Made by a program: the position numbers and the translations under genes | NCBI GenBank assembly: GCA_947474415.1 | Contig: CANJKD010000088.1 | Location: 1 to 7,832 of the forward strand | Direction: 5' to 3' | Source of the DNA: Burkholderiales bacterium | GTDB taxonomy: Bacteria > Pseudomonadota > Gammaproteobacteria > Burkholderiales > Burkholderiaceae_C | Length of the DNA: 7,832 nt | Shown here: in pieces, positions 1-6,363 of the stretch | Numbering within the stretch: the first letter of the stretch is position 1 | How the letters are laid out: every line of letters starts with the position of its first letter | Notes under the pieces: generated by a model | Databases searched by the model: none | What the model saw: only the letters and a program-made list of their open reading frames with translations | What the model was told of the DNA's origin: nothing

Positions 1-1
1 C

Positions 2-1147
2 ACGGCGGCGAAGTACATCCGGCTGCTGTCGGCGCAGCGCATCGACGTGCTGCTGGTCGAGCCCGACGAGGCCTTCGTGTCATGCCCGATGTCGAACCTG
101 GTGCTCGCTGGCCAACGTGCGATAAGCGACGTCACGCGTGCCTATGACGACCTGACGCGTCGCCATGGCGTGACGGTCGTGCGCGACCGCGTTGCGCGCA
201 TCGACCCGGTCGCGCGCGTGGCGGTGCTCGCATCGGGTGCCCGCATCAGCTACGACAAGGCGTTGCTCTCGCCCGGCGTCGAGATGATCTGGGACGGCGT
301 GGAAGGCGCGCGCCAGGCGAACGCCGACGGCCGCATCCTGCAGGCCTGGAAGGCCGGGCCCGAGACGGTGGCGCTGCGGCGCCAGCTCGAAGCCATGCCC
401 GACGGCGGCGTGTTCGCCATCGCCATTCCCGAAGCGCCGTACCGCTGTCCGCCTGCGCCCTATGAGCGCGCCTGCCTGGTGGCCGCGTACTTCAAAGCCG
501 CCAAGCCGCGTTCCAAGGTGCTGGTGCTCGATGCGAACGAAGACGTGACCAGCAAGGGCACGCTGTTCAAGCGCGCTTGGGGCCAGCAGTACGCCGGCAT
601 CGTCGAGTACCGGCCGCAGCACCGGGCCATCGGCGTCGATGCCGCGAACGGAATCATCCGCTTCGAGGTGCAGGACGATGTGCGCGCCGATGTGCTCAAC
701 GTGCTGCCGCCGATGCGCGCCGGGGCCATCGCGGTGCAGACCGGGCTGGCCAACTCGAATGCGCGCTGGTGCCAGGTGGCGTTCCTGAATTTTGAATCCA
801 CTGCGGCGAAGCACCTGCACGTGATCGGCGATGCGATCCAGACCGCCCCCCTGATGCCGAAGAGCGGCCACATGGCGAACAGCCAGGCCAAGGTGGTGGC
901 CGCAGCCATCGTCGCCGAACTGAACGGCTGGGAGATCGACCCCGCGCCCATGCTGACCAACGCCTGCTACAGCTTCATGGACGAAGCGCGCGTGGCTCAC
1001 ATCGCCAGCGTGCACGCCTATGTGGCAGCCGAACAGACCTACCGAACCGTGGCCGGTTCGGGCGGTCTCTCACCGGCCGCGAACGAGGTGGAAGCCGTGT
1101 ATGCGTGGAACTGGGCGCGCGCGATCTGGGCCGACACGCTGGGGTAG
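2..1147 (+). CDS. fccB: Flavocytochrome c sulfide dehydrogenase, FAD-binding subunit (5' truncated)
   Basis: This is the FAD subunit of a periplasmic flavocytochrome c sulfide dehydrogenase (called SoxF in sox clusters), which oxidises sulfide and passes electrons to a c-type cytochrome partner. The frame is open from base 2, so the start, any signal peptide and most of the Rossmann dinucleotide motif lie off the left edge; the visible part begins TAAKYIRLLSAQRIDVLLVEP, the helix and second strand of the FAD fold. Three cysteines match the FccB pattern. Cys at bases 83-85 in SCPMSNLVLAG corresponds to the covalent FAD cysteine. Cys at 446-448 in RCPPAPYERA and Cys at 965-967 in NACYSFM correspond to the redox disulfide. 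Their spacings, 121 and 173 residues, are close to the 119 and 176 of the Allochromatium enzyme as I recall them. The C-terminus, EAVYAWNWARAIWADTLG, is typical of the FCSD C-terminal domain, so the TAG stop looks authentic. A cytochrome subunit gene would be expected upstream. I cannot separate FccB from SoxF without context. Confidence 0.9.
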   Translation, partial: TAAKYIRLLSAQRIDVLLVEPDEAFVSCPMSNLVLAGQRAISDVTRAYDDLTRRHGVTVVRDRVARIDPVARVAVLASGARISYDKALLSPGVEMIWDGVEGARQANADGRILQAWKAGPETVALRRQLEAMPDGGVFAIAIPEAPYRCPPAPYERACLVAAYFKAAKPRSKVLVLDANEDVTSKGTLFKRAWGQQYAGIVEYRPQHRAIGVDAANGIIRFEVQDDVRADVLNVLPPMRAGAIAVQTGLANSNARWCQVAFLNFESTAAKHLHVIGDAIQTAPLMPKSGHMANSQAKVVAAAIVAELNGWEIDPAPMLTNACYSFMDEARVAHIASVHAYVAAEQTYRTVAGSGGLSPAANEVEAVYAWNWARAIWADTLG

Positions 1148-1498
1148 ATGGGGCACCCGGCGCGGCGTACGGTGCCACCCGCCGAGCGGGTGCACGGTCC
1201 GCTTGGGGCGGCGCGGCGCTGGCCCGTGACTGGGGCAACCGGCGCGGCGGCGCTGGCGGCGATCAATGCAGAGTTGACCTGATCGCGCCTGGGCTGGGGG
1301 CAACGCAGTTCCCTGGCTTCGAAGTGTCTTGCGTGAGCGTCTGCACTGTCGCCACGCCAGCCCTTCGGTGTTGGTCAGCGCGCTCACGGACACTGGCCAA
1401 CTGCTGGCGCGCACGACAGGCGGCTCGCTGGCATCCGAGGCGAGTCGTGGAGTCGGGTGCCTCACTCTGTGGCTGAAACCGCAACCCAGCCGAAGGCA
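1148..1498. other. Convergent intergenic region, no supported gene
   Basis: This stretch of about 350 bases separates the end of the sulfide dehydrogenase gene from the end of the amidase gene, so both transcripts run into it and terminators are expected. I see no recognisable protein, tRNA or insertion sequence. It contains several short inverted repeats: 1172-1175 and 1177-1182 pairing with 1186-1195; CGTGAGCG at 1332-1339 with CGCTCACG at 1381-1388; GTTGGTCAG at 1370-1378 with CTGGCCAAC at 1393-1401 (one G-T wobble); and GGCTG at 1471-1475 with CAGCC at 1487-1491. A 44-codon frame beginning ATG at 1148, directly after the TAG, runs to TGA at 1280-1282 but has no upstream ribosome-binding site of its own and no known relatives that I recognise. 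Confidence 0.7.
1172..1195 (+). terminator. Candidate hairpin terminator after fccB
   Basis: About 25 bases after the fccB stop, GTGC(C)ACCCGC-CGA-GCGGGTGCAC can fold into a 10-base-pair GC-rich stem with one bulged C (1176) and a 3-base loop. There is no T-run after it, so it is not a standard intrinsic terminator. It may stabilise the 3' end or act with Rho. Confidence 0.35.
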
Positions 1499-1517
1499 TC
1501 AGATGGCCGGTGCCTTC
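1471..1517 (-). terminator. Possible hairpins at the end of the amidase operon
   Basis: Two short inverted repeats lie at the 3' end of the - strand operon. GAAGGCA (1492-1498) pairs with TGCCTTC (1511-1517) across the amidase stop codon. GGCTG (1471-1475) pairs with CAGCC (1487-1491) just downstream. The stems are only 7 and 5 base pairs with 11-12 base loops and no T-tract follows, so a terminator role is tentative. Confidence 0.2.
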
Positions 1518-2923
1518 AGGTGGAAGTCGGTCAAGGCCTGGTAGGCAGCGCCCACCCGAAACAGCGTCGCCTCATCGAACGGCTTGCCGATGAGTTGCAT
1601 GCCGATCGGCAAGCCCTCGGCATCGAAGCCACAGGGAACGGCCAGCGCCGGCAAGCCGGTGAGGCTCGGCACGCCGGTGTATTGCATGATGGCCGAGAGC
1701 ATGTCTTCCTCGACGCCGTTCTCGATCACCACCTTCGTCGCGCCGACCGGCGTGGCGGTGAAAGGCAGCGTCGGGCAAAGAAAGAGATCGACTTTTTTGA
1801 ACGCTGCGAGGAATTCATTGCGCAACAAGGACCGGTAGCGCTGCGCCTGCAGATAGTGCGTGGCGAGCAGCATCTCGCCGACCTCCAACAACGTGCGGAC
1901 ATCGGCGCCGTAGTCCTCGGGCCGCTCGCGCAGCCAGCGCTGATGAAAGGTGCTCGGCTCGGCAGATTCGATCGTCAACTGGGCCGAGATGTTGCCGTGG
2001 ATGTTCGCGATCGGCACCTCGACCACTTCGGCACCAGCGTCCGCGAGCGTCTTCAACGCAGCCATCACGGCGGCATGCACCGGCGGCTGCAGGTGATGAA
2101 AGAAGTAGCCCGGCACGATGCCGATGCGCAAGCCCGCGACGCCGTCGTCGAGGCGGGATAGATAGTCGTGCGTGGCAACGTTGGCGCTCGCCGGATCGGC
2201 CGGGTCGTGGCCGGCCAACGCGCCGAACATCAATGCGCAATCGGCGACGGTGCGCGCCATCGGGCCGGCGGTGTCCATGCTCCACGCGAGCGGCACAATG
2301 CCGTGGTTGCTGACGCGGCCATAGGTCGGCCGAAGGCCGACGATACCGTTGACCGCCGATGGCAGGCGGATCGAGCCACCGGTGTCGGTGCCGATTGCGC
2401 CGAAGCAGGCGCGCGCAGCAACGGCCGCCCCCGAACCCCCGCTCGAACCCGCCGGAAAGCGATCCGTGTTCCACGGGTTGCGCACGGCGCCGTAATGCGG
2501 GTTGTCCGATGTGCCGCCCCAGGCAAACTCGTGCATGTTGAGCTTGCCGACGAACACCGCGCCCGCGCGACGCAAGCGGCTTGTGACCGTGGCGTCATGT
2601 GCTGGCACCCAGTCGGCGAGGATCTTGCTGCCAGCCGTCGTGCGCTGGCCTTTGGTGGCCACGTTGTCCTTCAGGGCGATGGGCACGCCGTGCAGCGGGC
2701 CCAGATCGTGGCCGGCCATGATGAGCATCTCGGCCGCGCGCGCGACTTGTCGTGCCTGCTCGTCGAAGACGCTGATATAGGCAGAAAGTACCGGATTCAA
2801 GGCAGCGATGCGCGCGAGCGTCGCGTCGACCACCTCCACCGGCGACACGTCTCGGCGCTTGATGAGCCGGGTGACTGCCGTGAGGCTCAGGTCGAGCAGT
2901 TCGGGGTAGCTGCGCGCCGCCAT
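1499..2923 (-). CDS. Amidase-signature-family hydrolase, AtzE/GatA type
   Basis: This 474-residue protein is a cytoplasmic amidase-signature enzyme that hydrolyses C-N amide bonds through a Ser-cisSer-Lys triad. The triad is intact: Lys85 in VPIALKDN, cis-Ser160 in PAGSSGGSG and nucleophile Ser184 in GTDTGGSIRLP. The 75- and 24-residue spacings equal those of GatA and FAAH. An N-terminal helical segment (about residues 5-45) is where family members contact small partner subunits. The ATG at 2923 was chosen because the longer frame to 2983 would overlap the upstream small gene by about 60 bases; that gene stops one base before this ATG. The adjacent AtzG-like gene suggests the AtzE branch (1-carboxybiuret hydrolase and relatives), in which the small protein is a stabilising subunit. 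GatA itself is unlikely because there is no gatB or gatC alongside and the neighbours are transport and catabolic genes. The true substrate is not readable from the sequence. It is the last gene of the operon. Confidence 0.9.
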   Translation of the reverse strand: MAARSYPELLDLSLTAVTRLIKRRDVSPVEVVDATLARIAALNPVLSAYISVFDEQARQVARAAEMLIMAGHDLGPLHGVPIALKDNVATKGQRTTAGSKILADWVPAHDATVTSRLRRAGAVFVGKLNMHEFAWGGTSDNPHYGAVRNPWNTDRFPAGSSGGSGAAVAARACFGAIGTDTGGSIRLPSAVNGIVGLRPTYGRVSNHGIVPLAWSMDTAGPMARTVADCALMFGALAGHDPADPASANVATHDYLSRLDDGVAGLRIGIVPGYFFHHLQPPVHAAVMAALKTLADAGAEVVEVPIANIHGNISAQLTIESAEPSTFHQRWLRERPEDYGADVRTLLEVGEMLLATHYLQAQRYRSLLRNEFLAAFKKVDLFLCPTLPFTATPVGATKVVIENGVEEDMLSAIMQYTGVPSLTGLPALAVPCGFDAEGLPIGMQLIGKPFDEATLFRVGAAYQALTDFHLKAPAI

Positions 2924-2924
2924 T

Positions 2925-3137
2925 TCAAGCTTCGGCGTCGGGCGCCGCGTGGGTGAACACGGTGATGGGCAGCAAGGCTGCATGTTCGACCGCGCCCATC
3001 TTGCGCGACAGTTCGTTCGCCGCGGGCAACCAGGCCGCGAGCAACTCGCCGGCGAGGGCCGCGCTCCCGACCGCGAGCGGCAAGCCGGCGGTCTGCGCCA
3101 GCAATTCCGCCAAGGCCTGCGGCTGCGCCTCGCTCAA
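2925..3137 (-). CDS. AtzG/DUF4089-like small amidase partner subunit
   Basis: This small protein of 70 residues is encoded between the SDR and the amidase. It is largely helical, with an Ala/Leu-rich N-terminal half (QALAELLAQTAGLPL, then a second helix around residues 25-47) and an end that reads ALLPITVFTH. This resembles the DUF4089/AtzG family, GatC-like polypeptides that bind and stabilise an AtzE-type amidase. The proposed start is TTG at 3135-3137, overlapping the SDR stop as TTGA, with a purine-rich GGGGTG five bases upstream. No ATG or GTG lies nearby in this frame; the same frame stays open far upstream but only as a shadow of the SDR gene. Its TGA stop is one base from the amidase ATG, so the two are almost certainly translationally coupled and made in matched amounts. 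Because of its size, rare start and overlap it could be missed by automatic gene callers. The assignment rests on pattern, length and position. Confidence 0.78.
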   Translation of the reverse strand: MSEAQPQALAELLAQTAGLPLAVGSAALAGELLAAWLPAANELSRKMGAVEHAALLPITVFTHAAPDAEA

Positions 3138-3895
3138 AACTGCACCCCGCGTGTGAGCGCGCCGTCGACCACGAGGTTGGTGCCGGTGATGAAACTCGCT
3201 GCCGGGCTCGCGAGAAACACGGCGGCGTTGGCCATCTCCTGTGGCGTGCCCATGCGACCCGTGGGATTGAGTGCCAGCGCATCGGCGTAGAGCTTCGGGT
3301 TGCCGTGCTCGATCTGTTGCCAGACGCCGCCTTCGAAATACGTGTTTCCCGGCGAAACGGAATTCGCGCGGATGTGCTTGCCCGCAAGGTGAAACGCGAG
3401 GCCTTGCGTGTAGTGCACGATCGCCGCCTTGAACGCACCATACGGACCGGCCGCAAAATCGATCTCCCGACCGGAGACGCTCGCGATCGTGACAATGGCC
3501 GCATGCGAACTTTTCTCGAGCCACGGCATCGCGGCGTCGACGAGGCGGACCGTGCCCATCATGTCGACCTCGAAGCCGCGCTGCCATCCGGCTTCATCGT
3601 TGGCGATCGCGAGCGCACTCACGTTGGCGACAACGATGTCGATGCCGCCGAGCGCGGCGCCCGCCTCGGCCGCCCACGCCTTGAGCGCCGGGCCGTCGCC
3701 AACGTCGACGGCGCGCCCGAAAACCTTGCCGCCGTGACGCGACAGCGCCGGGATCGCCGAGTCGACGCCGTCTGCATTGCGCGCGCAGAAAGCGACATTG
3801 GCGCCTTCTGCCGCGAGCGTTTCGGCGATCGCGCGGCCGATGCCCTTGGTACCGCCAGTGACCAGGGCGTTGAGGCCCTTGAGTTTCAGATCCAT
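3134..3895 (-). CDS. Short-chain dehydrogenase/reductase (SDR)
   Basis: This 253-residue classical-type SDR is an NAD(P)-dependent oxidoreductase of alcohol/ketone groups and is probably cytoplasmic. The cofactor motif TGGTKGIGRA starts at Thr13. Lys17 within it and Arg39 at the end of the second strand suggest an NADP(H) preference. Asp64-Val65 is the usual adenine-contact pair. The catalytic residues Ser139, Tyr152 and Lys156 (YGAFK) are present. Two points differ from the textbook pattern: the NNAG motif reads ANVSA (residues 90-94), and the position of the usual catalytic Asn is Asp111 (EVDMMGTV). The C-terminal GTNLVVDGALTRGVQF is standard for the family. The ATG at 3895 is preceded by AGGAG with a five-base spacer. 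The gene starts 18 bases after the upstream hydrolase stop and overlaps the start of the small gene downstream. In this operon it probably oxidises or reduces an intermediate of amide breakdown; the substrate is unknown. Confidence 0.9.
   Translation of the reverse strand: MDLKLKGLNALVTGGTKGIGRAIAETLAAEGANVAFCARNADGVDSAIPALSRHGGKVFGRAVDVGDGPALKAWAAEAGAALGGIDIVVANVSALAIANDEAGWQRGFEVDMMGTVRLVDAAMPWLEKSSHAAIVTIASVSGREIDFAAGPYGAFKAAIVHYTQGLAFHLAGKHIRANSVSPGNTYFEGGVWQQIEHGNPKLYADALALNPTGRMGTPQEMANAAVFLASPAASFITGTNLVVDGALTRGVQF
3143..3148 (-). promoter_or_regulatory. Ribosome-binding site supporting the TTG start
   Basis: On the - strand GGGGTG lies five bases before the TTG at 3137, inside the last codons of the SDR gene. 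It is the main sequence support for choosing this non-ATG start for the AtzG-like gene. Confidence 0.5.
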
Positions 3896-3913
3896 GATGT
3901 CTCCTGCGAGTGA

Positions 3914-4900
3914 TTAGCCGAGATACTTCTTTTCGATACCTGCGCCCACCGTGTACTTGGGGTCGACGAAATTGCCGAGCCGCACCTTGCCGCACTGGCT
4001 CAGCATCATGTAGGCGTCCCAGCGGTCATAGCCGAACTCGGCTTCCATCCAGAGCACGAGTTCCTTGTACGCGATGCGCGCGGCGTCTTCGAGCGGGCGC
4101 GCGCTGCCGATGGCCATCACGATCTTGTCGTTCTCGAGCCGTGGCCATTCGAGCGCCCAACCCTTGATCAGGTCGACGTGGATGGTCGTGGTGCTCGGGT
4201 ATTCGACCGCCGTGCCGCAGACCTCACCGTCGCCCTGACACGCATGTGCGTCGCCAATGAAGAGCCGGCCACCGGCGATGCGCACCGGCAGGTAGGTGAT
4301 GCTGCCCGGGCCCATGTCGGGCAGGTCCATGTTGCCGCCGTGCGAATCGGGCGTGAGCGTGTTGATCGAATCGATCTCGGGCGAGCAGCTGAGCGTACCG
4401 ATGTGCGGCCGGTACGGCAGCGTGACGCGCGGGCTCCAGTAGACGCCGTCTTCGTCGACATCGATCTTGCGCACGATCTCGGGCAGCGAATCGGACAGCA
4501 ACGCGGTGAGCGACGTGCCCGACAGCGCGCCGAACTGCGGGATCATGGCGCAGGTGCCGCGCGGGTTGTCGCCGCGCGGCGCCATGCTCTCGATGTAGAC
4601 GGCGAGCACGTCGCCCTTCTCCGCACCCTCGACCATGATGGGCCCGTTCTGCGGGTTGACGAAGGGCATCTTCAGCACCTTCGACGGAAGATCCTGTGCC
4701 GTCTTCACGAGGCCGTCGAAGGCATCGCGCGTCTGCACGACCACGCGGTCGCCGGGCTTGATCGACAACACCGGGTCGGTGTAAGGGCCGATGGTGAAGT
4801 GGTACTTGCCCTGCTTCGCCTCGGTGAGTTCGTGCGTGGTGCCGATACTGCCGTGGGCCACGCCGCGCATGTGCATGATCGATGTCTTGAGCCATTCCAT
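3914..4900 (-). CDS. Acetamidase/formamidase family protein (FmdA/AmdA)
   Basis: This 328-residue protein belongs to the FmdA/AmdA family, cytoplasmic enzymes that hydrolyse formamide, acetamide or similar small amides to the acid and ammonia. They are unrelated to amidase-signature enzymes. Family blocks seen in order are: PGDRVVVQTRDAFDG (residues 49-63), GPIMVEGAEKGDVLAV (86-101), YRPHIGTLSCSPE (163-175), SHGGNMD (186-192) and GDAHACQGDGEVCGTAVE (216-233). The His, Asp and Glu residues of the last two blocks form the presumed active site. The protein is shorter than the roughly 400-residue formamidases of methylotrophs, nearer to the compact acetamidase branch. The ATG at 4900 has GAGGAAA upstream that overlaps the stop of the preceding ATPase gene, ten bases away. 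An internal Met9 could be an alternative start. Its position directly after an amide/urea-type transporter recalls the fmd operon of Methylophilus, where a formamidase is encoded with an ABC importer for amides. The exact substrate is not determined. Confidence 0.9.
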   Translation of the reverse strand: MEWLKTSIMHMRGVAHGSIGTTHELTEAKQGKYHFTIGPYTDPVLSIKPGDRVVVQTRDAFDGLVKTAQDLPSKVLKMPFVNPQNGPIMVEGAEKGDVLAVYIESMAPRGDNPRGTCAMIPQFGALSGTSLTALLSDSLPEIVRKIDVDEDGVYWSPRVTLPYRPHIGTLSCSPEIDSINTLTPDSHGGNMDLPDMGPGSITYLPVRIAGGRLFIGDAHACQGDGEVCGTAVEYPSTTTIHVDLIKGWALEWPRLENDKIVMAIGSARPLEDAARIAYKELVLWMEAEFGYDRWDAYMMLSQCGKVRLGNFVDPKYTVGAGIEKKYLG

Positions 4901-4910
4901 GGTGGTTTCC

Positions 4911-5615
4911 TCAGGCGTGCACGCCGGTGTATTCGCTCATCACCGCCAGGTCGCTCAGGTGCTCGCGGGGAATTTCCTCGCCGAGCCGCCCGCGCTTGAT
5001 CACCAGCACGCGCTGCGAGACGGTCGCGATGAAATCGAGGTTCTGCTCGACCAGTACGATGGTCAAACCGAGGCGGTCACGCAACGAGGTCAGCGTGTCG
5101 GCGATCTCGTCGATGATCGATGGCTGGATGCCTTCGGTCGGTTCGTCGAGCAACAACACGCGCGGCTGGCCGGCCAAAGCGCGCGCCAGCGCGAGCAACT
5201 GCTGCTCGCCGCCCGAGAGCGAGCCGCCGGCGCGGTCCAGCAGCGGCACGAGGCGCGGAAAGTCGACCAGCAGCGCGTCGAGTTGATCGGCTGCGGTTTG
5301 CCGCGTCTTGACCAGCCCCATGCGCAGGTTGTCGCGCACAGAGAGCGTCGCGAAGATTTCGCGACCCTGCGGCACGTAGGCCATGCCAAGGCGCGCCCGG
5401 CCGTGCGGCGCCATGCGCGTCACGTCGAGCCCATCGAGCAGCACGCTGCCCTGCGTCGGCTTCAGTGCGCCGATGAGGCTGCGCAGGAACGTCGTCTTGC
5501 CCATGCCGTTGTGGCCGAGGATGCCGAGCGATTCACCCGACGCGATCGTCATCGAGATGTGGTGCAGGACCGGGATGTCGCCATAGCCGGCGCTGAGGCC
5601 CGTGACGTTCAGCAT
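4911..5615 (-). CDS. livF: ABC transporter ATP-binding protein, LivF/UrtE type
   Basis: This 234-residue ATPase is one of the two nucleotide-binding subunits that power an importer of the branched-chain-amino-acid/urea/amide family at the inner face of the cytoplasmic membrane. Walker A is GHNGMGKTT (34-42), the Q-loop region is YVPQGREIFATLSVRDNLRMGL (80-101), the signature is LSGGEQQ (133-139) and Walker B is VLLLDEP with Glu158 (153-159). The switch position is Gln191 in VEQN rather than His, which is normal for LivF. The segment DEPTEGIQPSIIDEI and the VPQGREIF block are closer to urea-transporter UrtE proteins than to E. coli LivF, which argues for urea or amide substrates. The ATG at 5615 lies seven bases after the preceding ATPase stop, with GAGG overlapping that stop. 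The symbol is a family label; urtE or an fmd name may be more accurate. Confidence 0.9.
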   Translation of the reverse strand: MLNVTGLSAGYGDIPVLHHISMTIASGESLGILGHNGMGKTTFLRSLIGALKPTQGSVLLDGLDVTRMAPHGRARLGMAYVPQGREIFATLSVRDNLRMGLVKTRQTAADQLDALLVDFPRLVPLLDRAGGSLSGGEQQLLALARALAGQPRVLLLDEPTEGIQPSIIDEIADTLTSLRDRLGLTIVLVEQNLDFIATVSQRVLVIKRGRLGEEIPREHLSDLAVMSEYTGVHA

Positions 5616-5622
5616 GCGCGCC

Positions 5623-6363
5623 TCAATGCGGCTTCTTGCCGAGGTAGATCTGCTGCACCAGCGGGTCGGCCATGATCCGGTCGGGCGTGTCCTCGCGGAT
5701 CACCTGGCCTTGATGCAGCACCGTCACCTTTTTGGCGATCATGCGGATGAAGCTCATGTCGTGCTCTACAACAACGAGCGCATGCTGGCGGTTGATCTCG
5801 AGGATGAGTTCGGCCGTACGCGCGACTTCGGCGTCGCTCATGCCGGCGGCCGGCTCGTCGAGCAGGATGAGCGGCGGGTCGGCCGCCAGGACCACCGCGA
5901 GCTCGACCCACTGCCGCTGGCCGTGCGCGAGCGTGCCGGTGATGGCCTCGGATTCGGCCAGCATGCCGACGCGCTCGAGCGTCATGCGCGTGACGTCTTT
6001 GGCGCGCTGCGGCGGGTTCACGCGCTGTGCAGAGAGCCACACGTTCTCCCAGACCGACAGGCCGTTGAAGAGGCTCGGCACCTGCGTCTTGATGCCGATG
6101 CCCAGGCGCCCCGGTTGGTGCGGCAGCATGCGCGATATGTCCTTGCCGCGAAACAGGATCTGCCCCGAAGTCGGCTTCACCTGGCCCGTGAGAAGCTTGA
6201 AGAACGTGCTCTTGCCCGCGCCGTTCGGGCCGATGACGCAGCGCAGTTCGGCCTCGGCCAGCGAGAAGTTCACGTCGCGTGTGGCGTGCACGCCGCCAAA
6301 GTGCACGTTGAGCGCGCGCGTTTCGATCAACGGCGTCACGCCGGTTGCGATCTCGGCGGTCAT
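5623..6363 (-). CDS. livG: ABC transporter ATP-binding protein, LivG/UrtD type
   Basis: This 246-residue ATPase is the second nucleotide-binding subunit of the importer. Walker A is GPNGAGKST (45-53), the Q-loop glutamine is Gln94 (GIKTQVPSLF), the signature is LAHGQRQW (145-152), Walker B is LILLDEP with Glu170 (165-171), and the switch is His201 in VVVEHDM. HGQRQW, the AGMSDAEVARTAELI segment after Walker B and the closing LVQQIYLG resemble UrtD more than E. coli LivG. Ala146 in place of the signature Ser is common in the LivG family. The start is ATG at 6363, overlapping the stop of the permease gene as ATGA; the same frame extends further upstream to 6705 but that part is only a shadow of the permease gene. 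The symbol is a family label, since the sequence suggests a urea/amide transporter rather than a leucine one. Confidence 0.9.
   Translation of the reverse strand: MTAEIATGVTPLIETRALNVHFGGVHATRDVNFSLAEAELRCVIGPNGAGKSTFFKLLTGQVKPTSGQILFRGKDISRMLPHQPGRLGIGIKTQVPSLFNGLSVWENVWLSAQRVNPPQRAKDVTRMTLERVGMLAESEAITGTLAHGQRQWVELAVVLAADPPLILLDEPAAGMSDAEVARTAELILEINRQHALVVVEHDMSFIRMIAKKVTVLHQGQVIREDTPDRIMADPLVQQIYLGKKPH

Noticed and set aside
80..1015. A 311-codon open frame on the - strand opposite fccB
   Set aside because: It has the His/Arg/Gly-rich composition of an antisense shadow, and the + strand frame shows the diagnostic FCSD motifs.
1499..2923. Amidase as GatA of the glutamyl-tRNA(Gln) amidotransferase
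   Set aside because: The triad is shared by the whole family. There is no gatB or gatC pair here, and the neighbours are an importer, an FmdA-type amidase and an SDR, which fits a catabolic AtzE-like role better.
2924..2983. A longer N-terminus for the amidase starting at 2983
   Set aside because: The extra 20 residues (MQPCCPSPCSPTRRPTPKLE) do not look like an amidase N-terminus and would overlap the AtzG-like gene. The ATG at 2923 sits one base after that gene's stop and fits family length.
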